Of a DNA stretch of 64,000 bases, positions 1 through 8,182 are shown one piece after another. Positions within the stretch are counted from its first letter, which is position 1, and every line of letters begins with the position of its first letter. The stretch covers positions 2,046,001 through 2,110,000 of the forward strand of contig NZ_CP016448.1 of assembly GCF_001713355.1 (NCBI RefSeq). Reading direction: 5' to 3'. Below the pieces are notes generated by a model. The model ran no database searches. It saw only the letters and a program-made list of their open reading frames with translations, and had not been told where the DNA came from. The stretch comes from Methyloversatilis sp. RAC08 (lineage in GTDB: Bacteria > Pseudomonadota > Gammaproteobacteria > Burkholderiales > Rhodocyclaceae). Made by a program: the position numbers and the translations under genes.

Positions 1-1
1 G

Positions 2-2323
2 CCGGTCTACATCCGCGACGTGGCCGAGGTCGCCTTCGGCCATGCGGTGCGCGTGGGTGCGCTGGTCAAGAACGGCACGACCGAGGCGGTCGGCGGCATC
101 GTCATGATGATGGCCGGCGGCAACGCCAAGGCCGTGGTGTCGGACATCAAGAAGAAGGTGGCCGAGATCAACGACAAGAACATGCTGCCCGGCGGTCTGA
201 AGATCGAGCCCTATTACGATCGATCCGAGCTGGTCGACGCCGCGCTCGCCACCGTCATCAAGGTGCTGATCGAAGGCGTCATCTTCGTCGTCATCGTGCT
301 CTACCTGTTCCTGGGCGACCTGCGGTCGTCGATCATCGTGATCGCCACCTTGGTGATCACGCCGCTGGTCACCTTCATCGTGATGAATCAGGTCGGGCTG
401 TCGGCCAACCTGATGTCGCTCGGGGGTCTCGCGATCGCGATCGGACTGATGGTGGATGGCTCGGTCGTGGTGGTCGAAAACGCCTTCGAGCGGCTCGGCC
501 ATGCCAAGGAAGAGGGCGAAAGCCGCATCCGCGTCATCCTGTCCGCGGTGATGGAGGTGGCCACACCGGTCATCTTCGGCATCGGCATCATCATTCTGGT
601 GTTCCTGCCGCTGATGACGCTGCAGGGCATGGAAGGCAAGATGTTCGCGCCACTCGCCTACACGATTGCCATCGCGCTGTTCGTGTCGCTGGTGCTGTCG
701 CTGACGCTGACGCCGGTGCTGTCGAGCTACCTGCTCAAGGGCGGTGCCGATCACGACACCTGGCTGATCAGGATGCTGAAGAAGCCCTACATCCCGATGC
801 TCACGTGGGCGGTGGCCAACAGCAGGAAGACGGTGTCGCTCGCGGTGCTGGCCTTCGTCGGCGCCATCGCGATGCTGCCCTTCCTCGGTACCGCCTTCAT
901 TCCGGAAATGAAGGAAGGATCGGTCGTGCCGGCGATGGACCGCGTGCCCAATATTTCGCTCGAAGAGTCGCTGAAGATGGAGCGCGAGGCGATGCGGCTG
1001 GTCATGGAAGTGCCGGGCGTGAAGTCGGCGGTGTCCGGCGTTGGTCGCGGCGAGTCGCCGGCCGACCCGCAGTCGCAGAACGAGTCGACGCCCATCGTGT
1101 CACTGAAGGCGCGCGACGAATGGCCGGACGGCTGGACGCAGGAAACCATCCAGGACGCGATGCGCGAAAAGCTGACTGCGCTGCCCGGCGTCAACATCAT
1201 CATGGCGCAGCCGATTTCCGACCGCGTCGATGAAATGGTGACCGGCGTGCGGGCCGACGTGGCGGTGAAGATTTTCGGTTACGACCTCGACACGCTGCGT
1301 GACAAGGGCGCCGAAATCGCGCGCGTGGCGCGCACCGTTCCGGGCGCGTCGGAAATCAAGATCGAGCGGGTGACCGGCCAGCAGTACCTCACGATCGAGA
1401 TCGACCGCCGCACGATCGCCCGCCATGGCCTCAATGTGGCGGACATCAACGACCTGATCGAAGCGGCCATCGGCGGTCGTCACGTGACCGACGTGTTCGA
1501 GGGCGAGCGGCGCTTTGCCGCAGTGGTGCGTCTGCCTGAGCGCTTCCGCGACAACATCGAAGCCATCAGCAACATGCTGATCACCACGCCTGACGGCGCC
1601 CAGCTGCCGCTGTCCAGCCTGGCGAGCATCGACGTGCGTGACGGCCCGGCGCAGATTTCGCGCGAAACCGGCAAGCGGCGCATCGTGATCGGCATCAATG
1701 TGGCCGATCGCGACCTCGGCGGTTTCGTGGCCGAGCTGCAACAGAAGGTCGGCGCCGAGGTCGAACTGCCCGAGGGTTACTACTTCGAGTGGGGAGGCCA
1801 GTTCCAGAACATGGAACGCGCGCTGGGTCACCTGTCGATCATCGTGCCGATCACCGTGGCAGCGATCTTCTTCCTGCTGTTCCTGCTGTTCGGGTCGGTC
1901 AGGTTCGCCACGCTGATCATCACGGTGCTGCCGTTCGCGTCGATCGGTGGCGTGATCGGGCTGTTCATCAGCGGCGAATACCTGTCGGTGCCCGCGTCGG
2001 TCGGCTTCATCGCGCTGTGGGGTATCGCGGTGCTCAATGGCGTGGTACTGGTGTCCTACATCCGCAACCTGCGCAACGAAGGCATGGAGTTGATGCAGGC
2101 GGTCGTGCATGGCGCAAAGATGCGCTTCCGGCCGGTGATGATGACCGCAACCGTGGCGATGCTGGGCCTGGTGCCCTTCCTGTTCGCTACCGGACCGGGT
2201 TCGGAAGTGCAGCGGCCGCTCGCCATCGTGGTGATCGGCGGTCTGATCACCTGCACGCTGCTGACCCTCGTCGTGGTGCCCGCCCTCTATACCTGGTTTG
2301 ACGACAAGCCCTACGAGGCTTGA
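2..2323 (+). CDS. Heavy-metal efflux RND transporter permease, CusA/CzcA type (5' end outside window)
   Basis: This is the inner-membrane proton-driven pump of a tripartite metal exporter of the HME-RND family. The frame is open from base 2, so the true start lies upstream and about 773 C-terminal residues of a roughly 1,040-residue protein are present. Visible features are clusters of hydrophobic helices, the charged TM4-type motif GLMVDGSVVVVENAFERL, the periplasmic porter segments in between, and a second helix block at the C-terminus. A PII-like gene follows after 16 bases, an arrangement known for this pump family. The metal cannot be read from the sequence; Cu/Ag- versus Co/Zn/Cd-type is undecided. 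Confidence 0.9.
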   Translation, partial: PVYIRDVAEVAFGHAVRVGALVKNGTTEAVGGIVMMMAGGNAKAVVSDIKKKVAEINDKNMLPGGLKIEPYYDRSELVDAALATVIKVLIEGVIFVVIVLYLFLGDLRSSIIVIATLVITPLVTFIVMNQVGLSANLMSLGGLAIAIGLMVDGSVVVVENAFERLGHAKEEGESRIRVILSAVMEVATPVIFGIGIIILVFLPLMTLQGMEGKMFAPLAYTIAIALFVSLVLSLTLTPVLSSYLLKGGADHDTWLIRMLKKPYIPMLTWAVANSRKTVSLAVLAFVGAIAMLPFLGTAFIPEMKEGSVVPAMDRVPNISLEESLKMEREAMRLVMEVPGVKSAVSGVGRGESPADPQSQNESTPIVSLKARDEWPDGWTQETIQDAMREKLTALPGVNIIMAQPISDRVDEMVTGVRADVAVKIFGYDLDTLRDKGAEIARVARTVPGASEIKIERVTGQQYLTIEIDRRTIARHGLNVADINDLIEAAIGGRHVTDVFEGERRFAAVVRLPERFRDNIEAISNMLITTPDGAQLPLSSLASIDVRDGPAQISRETGKRRIVIGINVADRDLGGFVAELQQKVGAEVELPEGYYFEWGGQFQNMERALGHLSIIVPITVAAIFFLLFLLFGSVRFATLIITVLPFASIGGVIGLFISGEYLSVPASVGFIALWGIAVLNGVVLVSYIRNLRNEGMELMQAVVHGAKMRFRPVMMTATVAMLGLVPFLFATGPGSEVQRPLAIVVIGGLITCTLLTLVVVPALYTWFDDKPYEA

Positions 2324-2339
2324 TTCAAGGAGCATTCAG

Positions 2340-2678
2340 ATGAAGGAAATCAGAGCTGTCATCCGCCCGAACAAGCTGGCCCGGCTTCGAACGGTGCTGC
2401 GCGAAATGCCCGGCTTCCAGGGCATGACGATCAGCAAGGTCGAAGGCTGTGGTTCGCCCAGCGACCACATTCCGCACAGCATCAAGGACGAACTGACCGA
2501 CTACTCGGCCAAGGTGCGCATCGAAATCATCGCGCAGGAAGAGCTGGTCGATGAAATCGTGCGCCGCATCGTCAGCGTCGCCTGCACCGGCCAGACCGGT
2601 GACGGGCTGGTTTGGGTGGTGTCGGTCGATCGCGCGGTGTTCATCAACAAGACGACGGTGGGCTCACCGCAAGGCTGA
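2340..2678 (+). CDS. PII-like protein of the RND-associated group (PII-NG type)
   Basis: A 112-residue GlnB-fold protein. The N-terminus MKEIRAVIRPNKLARLR and the C-terminal GDGLVWVVSVDRAVFI segment match the PII core, but the T-loop is short and lacks the uridylylated tyrosine context of GlnB/GlnK. An AAGGAG ribosome site at 2327-2332 fixes the ATG at 2340; longer in-frame starts run into the pump gene. PII proteins next to CusA/CzcA pumps form a described subgroup (PII-NG). The role is probably sensing or modulating the pump rather than nitrogen control, which is inference. Confidence 0.85.
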   Translation: MKEIRAVIRPNKLARLRTVLREMPGFQGMTISKVEGCGSPSDHIPHSIKDELTDYSAKVRIEIIAQEELVDEIVRRIVSVACTGQTGDGLVWVVSVDRAVFINKTTVGSPQG

Positions 2679-2894
2679 ATGAGAGCAGGCTTCCGTCGCG
2701 AAGAGCGGCCGGCGCGCGGCCGACCTCCCGACGGGTATGAATCACGGTCCGCACGGGTGCGGGAACGAAACGGAACGGAGCGCGCGACCCGCGTCCCTGA
2801 AGCAGCGGGATCCATCCACATCGAAAGTTCGCCGGCCTGTGCTGGACACCCGATACATGTCCGGTCCGGGCGGCTTGCGCGGGTAGCCTGATCC

Positions 2895-4223
2895 ATGGAC
2901 ATCGCACTTCTCTTCGCCCTGATCCTGTTGAACGGCGTTTTCGCCATGTCGGAAATCGCCATCGTCTCGTCGCGCAAGGCACGACTGATCGGCCTCGCCG
3001 ACGACGGCAACCGCGGCGCCCAGGCGGCAGTCCGCCTGCATGAAGATCCGTCGAATTTCTTTTCCACCATCCAGGTCGGCATCACCTCGATCGGCATTCT
3101 GAGCGGGGCCATGGGCGAAACGGCACTGGCCGATCCGCTGGCCGCGTGGCTGGCCGGCTTCCCGTTGATCGAGCCCTATGCGCGCACCATCGCGCTGTCC
3201 ATCGTCGTGGTCGGCATTACCTATTGTTCGGTGGTGGTCGGCGAACTGGTGCCCAAGCGGTTGGCGCTGCTTGCACCGGAAAGCATCGCCTCGCTCATCT
3301 CCCGGCCGATGGTGCTGCTGGCGCTGATCGCCCGACCGCTCGTGGTCGTGCTGTCGGTGTCGAGCAACACCCTCCTGCGCCTGGTCGGAGCGCGGCGCAC
3401 CGAAGAGCCGCCGATCACCGACGAGGAGATCAATGTACTGATGGGTCAGGGCGCCGAAGCCGGCGTGTTCCACCAGAGCGAGCAGCAGATCGTGTCCAAC
3501 GTGCTGCGGCTGGACGAGCAGCGCGTCGGCGCCATCATGACGCCGCGCAAGGACATTTTCGCGGTCGATCTCGATGACCCGGAAGAGGAGATTCGCGCGC
3601 GCATCGCCGACAGTCCTTACAGCCGTGTGCTGGTGTGCCGCGACGGCATCGAGCACGTGCTCGGCGTGCTGCAGACCGGCAGCCTGCTGAAGCGCTCGCT
3701 CGCCGGCATCACGATAGACCGCGCCAGCATCGAGGCCCTGCTGACGCCGCCGCTGTATGTGCCCGACACGGTCAGCACCGCGCAGTTGCTGGAAAACTTC
3801 CGCCGCACGCGCAAGCATCTTGCGCTGCTGGTCGACGAGTACGGCGACCTGCAGGGCCTGGTGACGGTGAATGACGTGCTGGCCGCCATCGTCGGCGATA
3901 TTTCGGTCGAGGACATCAACGAGGCGCAGGAAATCGTGCAGCGTGAAGACGGTTCGTGGCTGGTCGATGGCAGCACGTCGGTCAGCAAGCTCAAGTCGGT
4001 CGTCGGCCTGGAAGAGGAACTGCCGGGCGAGGAAAGCGGCGGCTTCCATACCGTGGGCGGTTTCGTGCTGCACGTGCTGGGCCGCATTCCCGTGCCGGCC
4101 GACTATTTCGAGATGCCGGGTCTGCGGATCGAGGTGATGGACATGGATCGAAACCGCATCGACAAGGTGCTGGTGCAGCAGATTCGTGCCGAACCGTCGG
4201 ACGCGCCGCCCGAGGCAGGCTAG
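2895..4223 (+). CDS. CNNM/HlyC-CorC family membrane protein (DUF21-CBS-CorC_HlyC)
   Basis: A 442-residue protein. An N-terminal DUF21/CNNM membrane domain (about residues 1-190) starts with a hydrophobic helix and the MSEIAIVSSRKARL motif. A CBS pair (about 210-330) includes the typical VDEYGDLQGLVTVNDVL stretch, and a CorC_HlyC transporter-associated domain (about 345-425) follows. The family is linked to magnesium/cobalt efflux or ion homeostasis and is often misnamed hemolysin. It stands alone after a 216-base gap, so it probably has its own promoter. The start is the ATG before MDIALLFALIL; no strong ribosome site is visible. Confidence 0.88.
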   Translation: MDIALLFALILLNGVFAMSEIAIVSSRKARLIGLADDGNRGAQAAVRLHEDPSNFFSTIQVGITSIGILSGAMGETALADPLAAWLAGFPLIEPYARTIALSIVVVGITYCSVVVGELVPKRLALLAPESIASLISRPMVLLALIARPLVVVLSVSSNTLLRLVGARRTEEPPITDEEINVLMGQGAEAGVFHQSEQQIVSNVLRLDEQRVGAIMTPRKDIFAVDLDDPEEEIRARIADSPYSRVLVCRDGIEHVLGVLQTGSLLKRSLAGITIDRASIEALLTPPLYVPDTVSTAQLLENFRRTRKHLALLVDEYGDLQGLVTVNDVLAAIVGDISVEDINEAQEIVQREDGSWLVDGSTSVSKLKSVVGLEEELPGEESGGFHTVGGFVLHVLGRIPVPADYFEMPGLRIEVMDMDRNRIDKVLVQQIRAEPSDAPPEAG

Positions 4224-4244
4224 AACGCCCGACTTGTCCGGCCG

Positions 4245-5249
4245 TCAGCGCACCGTGTAGTTGCGCGCCTCCAGACAGGCGGTCATCGCGCGCAGATAGG
4301 CGGCGCGCGCAGGGGCGGCGTCTTCGGGCGGCACGCCGCCGGACACCCGGGTCGGGTCGTAGCCGGTCTGGGACGACGCCCAGTCGTGGCATTCGAAGCG
4401 GTCGGTCGCCTGCTGTTCCGCACTCTGGCCAGCCGCCGGATAGACGAACAGCTCGTCCGATCCGGCAGGTTCGCTGTCGGCGTACTGGCCTTCCGGCGGC
4501 TCGACCACCACATAGCCATCGTCGCGCCGCGCGTAATACACGTCGTCGTAGCGGTAGTACGGGCGTCCGCCGTAGTCGATCACCGTGTAGCCCCAGGGCA
4601 GCACCGTGATGAAGGCGCCGATCGGCGGGCCGACCACCGAAAAATAGGCGCCGCTCGGCCGGTACCACGCGCCGCTCGAACGGTAGTACGGCCGGCCGTG
4701 GTAATGATGAACATGCACGTCGCGCGGCAAGCGCTGCACGACCGTGCCGCGCGACGGGCGGTAGGCGTGGTGGCCGTACCGGCCGCCCTGGTGCGAGGCC
4801 TGCGGCACCGGCCGCTCGATGCGGTTCTGGTAGGCAGCACGCGGTACCGCTTGATCGCCGCGCCGGTCGCCGCGCGGCCCGGCGTCGAAACGACGTTCGC
4901 CGCCTCGCCCGTCGCCGCGTGCATCGCTGCGCATGTCGCCGCGACCGGGATCGCGTCGTTCGGCACGCTCCGGGGTCCGTTCCTGGCTGCGCTGCGCGTT
5001 GCGTTGTCCATCGCGCTGACCTTCACGCGGTGCCCGGGCGCCGCGGTCTTCGCGCGGGCCCTGCCGCTCGCCGCGCGATTCCTGACCTTGCCGAGCGCCA
5101 CCGCGATCGCCGCGGTCGCCCCGGTCACCGCCACCGCGGCCCTCCTGCGAAAACGCGGCACTGCTGCCCAGCAGCAGCAGCGCAACGAGCGCCGCGCCGG
5201 TGCGGCGGATGCGGGTGTGTGGGCGCTGCCGAGTGTCAGCGGATTGCAT
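4245..5249 (-). CDS. Exported Arg/Gly/Asp-rich protein with DUF6515-like region
   Basis: A 334-residue predicted exported protein. The start at 5249 is chosen because GGAAGG lies nine to ten bases upstream; the ATG at 5279 has no ribosome site. A signal peptide (about residues 1-35, ending near AAFSQ) is followed by a low-complexity region of RGDRGD/REGQR repeats (about 36-140). Next is a Tyr/Gly/Pro-rich region with VVGPPIGAFITVLPWGYT and repeated YYR motifs, typical of DUF6515 proteins. The last about 75 residues (YPAAGQ, DRFECHDWA, ACLEARNY) are repeated in the neighbouring upstream gene. Function is unknown; an envelope or nucleic-acid-binding role would be guesswork. Confidence 0.7.
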   Translation of the reverse strand: MQSADTRQRPHTRIRRTGAALVALLLLGSSAAFSQEGRGGGDRGDRGDRGGARQGQESRGERQGPREDRGARAPREGQRDGQRNAQRSQERTPERAERRDPGRGDMRSDARGDGRGGERRFDAGPRGDRRGDQAVPRAAYQNRIERPVPQASHQGGRYGHHAYRPSRGTVVQRLPRDVHVHHYHGRPYYRSSGAWYRPSGAYFSVVGPPIGAFITVLPWGYTVIDYGGRPYYRYDDVYYARRDDGYVVVEPPEGQYADSEPAGSDELFVYPAAGQSAEQQATDRFECHDWASSQTGYDPTRVSGGVPPEDAAPARAAYLRAMTACLEARNYTVR

Positions 5250-5281
5250 GATGCGAAGTCCTTCCGATGAATGCGACATGA

Positions 5282-5866
5282 TCAGCGCACGGCGTAGCCG
5301 CGGCCTTCGAGACAGGCGACCAGCGCGCGCCGGTAGCGGTTCGCCTGTTCGCTGCCGGCGGCATCGCGCTGTGCGGCGCGCTGCGCGTAGGCGTCCTCGA
5401 CCCGGGCGGCACGCGCTTCGCGCGAGGCGTCTGACGCCGCACCGGCCGCGGCGCCGACCACGGCACCGATCGCCGCGCCCTGCCCCGTGTGGTACGGACT
5501 GCCGACCGCGGCGCCGATGACCGCACCGGTCACCGTGCCGGCCGCCAGCCCGTAGCCGGACGGCGGATCGGCTTCGACGCGCGGAACCGGTGTCGGCACG
5601 TTGCGGCTGGTCGCCGGATCGAAGCCCGATTCACCGACCGCCCAGGCGTTGCATTCGTAGCGGTCGCGCCGCTGCGTGGTGGCGTTCTGGCCGCGCGACG
5701 GATAGACCGACAGATCGGTCACCGCCTTCACCGGCGGTGGCCGCGGCGACCCGGTGTAGGGCGCCGGCCGGGGCGGCGAGGCGCACGCGGCGAGCAGGCC
5801 GGCGCACAGGGCAGCGGTCAGGCCGGATCGCCAGACGGGTTGAAGGCAACTGCGAGGGGAGGACAT
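5282..5866 (-). CDS. Glycine-zipper lipoprotein sharing a C-terminal motif with its neighbour
   Basis: A 194-residue predicted lipoprotein. The signal peptide ends in the lipobox LLAACAS. It then carries YPSRGQ and DRYECNAWAVGESGFDP, a glycine-zipper stretch with AAGTVTGAVIGAAVGSP repeats, a basic/Ala-rich linker and the ending ALVACLEGRGYAVR. The YPxxGQ, ECxxWA and ACLExRxYxVR elements are the same as in the downstream gene 32 bases away, so the pair is probably co-transcribed. An upstream in-frame start at 5941 exists, but the shorter form gives a normal lipoprotein signal. Glycine-zipper segments often associate with membranes; the role is unknown. Confidence 0.7.
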   Translation of the reverse strand: MSSPRSCLQPVWRSGLTAALCAGLLAACASPPRPAPYTGSPRPPPVKAVTDLSVYPSRGQNATTQRRDRYECNAWAVGESGFDPATSRNVPTPVPRVEADPPSGYGLAAGTVTGAVIGAAVGSPYHTGQGAAIGAVVGAAAGAASDASREARAARVEDAYAQRAAQRDAAGSEQANRYRRALVACLEGRGYAVR

Positions 5867-6018
5867 GGCGGACGCTGCCTGCGAAATGCGGTCACCGGAG
5901 CGGGACCGCGACGCATGCAGTGTTGCAGGCGGATGTAGCAAACTCTGTAATGGCTCGTATGCAGGTGTTACGGCGTTTCGCCGGTCCTCGCGCGGTCAGC
6001 TTGAGCGCAGCGCGAAAA

Positions 6019-7011
6019 TCAGCGCGTCAGCAGCAGTGCTTCCAGGCCGAGCTGGTCGCGCAGCGCGCGGGCGACGCCCTGCGCCGCGTCGCGGCTGGCG
6101 AAGGGGCCGGCGCGCACGCGGTGGCGGTCGCCGTCGCTCGTCACGCTGATCCGGTCGGCGAGCTCGCCCAGCGCTGCGGCGATCCGGCGCGACAGCGCCT
6201 GCGCGTTGTCGAGCGTGCTGAAGGCGCCCAGCTGCAGCCAGTGGCCGGCGGTCGAGGCGTCGTCTGCGCCATCGGCGGACAGCGCGGCGATCACGTCGTC
6301 GGCCGGCACTGCGGGCGCCGCAGGCCCCGGCGCCGGGCGCGCGATTTCCGGCTGCCCGGCGGCGCGCCGGGCCAGCAGGTCACCGGCGCTGCCCGGTGCG
6401 AACACCGCCTCGACCTCGACCTCGGCGCTGCCGTCATTCACATAGCCCAGCTTGGCGGCGGCGGTCCACGACAGGTCGATCACGCGGCCGGGCTTGAACG
6501 GGCCGCGGTCATTCACCCGCACCACGACCGAGCGGCCGCTGGCCAGATGGGTCACCCGCGCATAGCTCGGGATGGGCAGCGTGGCATGGGCGGCGGTCAT
6601 GCCGTACATGTCGTACGGCTCGCCGCTCGAGGTCTTCTGGCCATGGAATTTGCGGCCATACCAGCTGCCGCGCCCGCGCTGGCGGAACGGCCGGTGCTCG
6701 GTCAGCGGCACGAAATTCAGGCCGAGCGCGCTGTACGGCCGATTGGCGAAGCGGTGCAGCGGCTCGTCGCGCGGCACGGCATCGGGAATCGTGGCCAGGG
6801 TCTGCGCATCGGGCGCGCCGTCGCCCGGGCCGTCGTCGAGGTAGAAACCGCCCGGGCGCGGCTTGGCGGCAGGCACCGGGGAGGGCGCGGCGACCGGTGC
6901 AGGCGCCGGGCTGGCGGCAGGCGCCGCAGGTGGCTCGCTGACCGGCACGCCGGCGCAGCCGGCCAGCAGCGCACACAGCGCCACGGGCCACAGCGGGCGG
7001 GTGGCGCTCAT
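6019..7011 (-). CDS. rlpA: RlpA family septal-ring lipoprotein with SPOR domain
   Basis: A 330-residue outer-membrane lipoprotein (lipobox LLAGCAG, Cys19). After a Pro/Ala-rich linker comes the double-psi beta-barrel RlpA domain (about 108-195) with GSWYGRKFHGQKTSSGE and RVNDRGPF; the glycan-cleaving Asp/His region looks intact. A C-terminal SPOR domain (about 250-330, starting WLQLGAFST) would bind denuded septal peptidoglycan. It lies four bases after rodA as the last gene of the elongasome operon. In Pseudomonas the homologue is a lytic transglycosylase; that activity here is inferred from family. Confidence 0.92.
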   Translation of the reverse strand: MSATRPLWPVALCALLAGCAGVPVSEPPAAPAASPAPAPVAAPSPVPAAKPRPGGFYLDDGPGDGAPDAQTLATIPDAVPRDEPLHRFANRPYSALGLNFVPLTEHRPFRQRGRGSWYGRKFHGQKTSSGEPYDMYGMTAAHATLPIPSYARVTHLASGRSVVVRVNDRGPFKPGRVIDLSWTAAAKLGYVNDGSAEVEVEAVFAPGSAGDLLARRAAGQPEIARPAPGPAAPAVPADDVIAALSADGADDASTAGHWLQLGAFSTLDNAQALSRRIAAALGELADRISVTSDGDRHRVRAGPFASRDAAQGVARALRDQLGLEALLLTR

Positions 7012-7015
7012 CGGC

Positions 7016-8182
7016 TCAGCGGTCGCGCCGGCGGGACCGCCGGTGCGCCTCGATCGACATCAGCAGGCCCAGCCCGATGCACAGCGTGACCAGCGCGGTG
7101 CCGCCGTAGCTCACAAAGGGCAGCGGCACGCCGACCACCGGCAGCACGCCGGTCACCATACCCATGTTCACAAAGGCATAGGTGAAGCACGACAGTGAAA
7201 TCGCACCCGCCAGCAGGCGCGAAAACAGCAGCGGTGCGCTGGCCGCGATCATCAGGCCGCGACCGATCAGCAATATGTATATGCCGAGCAGCACGATGCA
7301 GCCGAGCAGACCGAACTCTTCGGCCATCACCGCGAAGATGAAGTCGGTGTGGCGCTCGGGCACGAATTCGAGGTGGGTCTGCGTGCCTTCCTTCCAGCCC
7401 TTGCCGAACACGCCGCCGGAGCCGATCGCGATGCTGGACTGGATGATGTGGAAACCGCTGCCGCGCGGGTCGGCGGTCGGGTCGAGCAGTGTGCACACGC
7501 GCTGGCGCTGATAGTCCTTGAAGCCCGGCCACTTGACGCCTTCGGCGCACAGCGCGTCGCCTTCGACCGCCACCGTGGTGACCGCCACCACGCCGATCAC
7601 CAGCACCGGAATGATGAGCTTCCACGACAGTCCGGCGAAGAAGATGACGAACACGCCGGCCGCCAGCACCAGGATGGCGGTGCCCAGATCCGGCTGATGG
7701 AAGATCAGGCCGACCGGAATGATCAGGATGACCAGCGCGACCAGGAAGTCGCGTACCCGCAACTGCGCCTCATGGCGGTGGAAATACCAGGCGAGCATCA
7801 GCGGCACCGAAATCTTCAGCATTTCCGATGGCTGGATGCGCGTGAAGCCGATGTCTAGCCAGCGCTGCGCGCCCTTCGAGGTTTCGCCGAACAGTTCGAC
7901 GCCGACCAGCAGCACGACACCCACCAGGTAGAAGGGCAGCGCCAGCTGCATCAGGCGCAGCGGCGGAATCTGCGCCACCAGCAGCATGACCGACAGACCG
8001 ACCGCAAGATTGACCAGGTGGGCGTCGAAACGGAATCCGAAATCGGCCGTGGCGCTCGCCATGACCAGGGTCGCCAGCGCCAGCAGCGTGCCCGCGATGA
8101 TCACCAGAGGCAGATCGAGCTTGCCCAGCACGCTGCTCAGCGTGCCGCGCAGCCACAGCCACCTATTCGCTGTCAGTTGCAT
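7016..8182 (-). CDS. rodA: SEDS peptidoglycan polymerase RodA
   Basis: A 388-residue multi-pass inner-membrane protein with the SEDS signature FVPERHTDFIFAVMAEEFG and the closing segment LPFVSYGGTALVTLCIGLGL. It polymerises lipid II in the rod complex together with the PBP2 encoded just upstream. The start at 8182 (MQLTANRWLW) overlaps the end of mrdA by 20 bases, which suggests translational coupling. A longer in-frame start at 8284 would add an Arg-rich non-membrane segment and is unlikely. The length fits the family. Confidence 0.95.
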   Translation of the reverse strand: MQLTANRWLWLRGTLSSVLGKLDLPLVIIAGTLLALATLVMASATADFGFRFDAHLVNLAVGLSVMLLVAQIPPLRLMQLALPFYLVGVVLLVGVELFGETSKGAQRWLDIGFTRIQPSEMLKISVPLMLAWYFHRHEAQLRVRDFLVALVILIIPVGLIFHQPDLGTAILVLAAGVFVIFFAGLSWKLIIPVLVIGVVAVTTVAVEGDALCAEGVKWPGFKDYQRQRVCTLLDPTADPRGSGFHIIQSSIAIGSGGVFGKGWKEGTQTHLEFVPERHTDFIFAVMAEEFGLLGCIVLLGIYILLIGRGLMIAASAPLLFSRLLAGAISLSCFTYAFVNMGMVTGVLPVVGVPLPFVSYGGTALVTLCIGLGLLMSIEAHRRSRRRDR

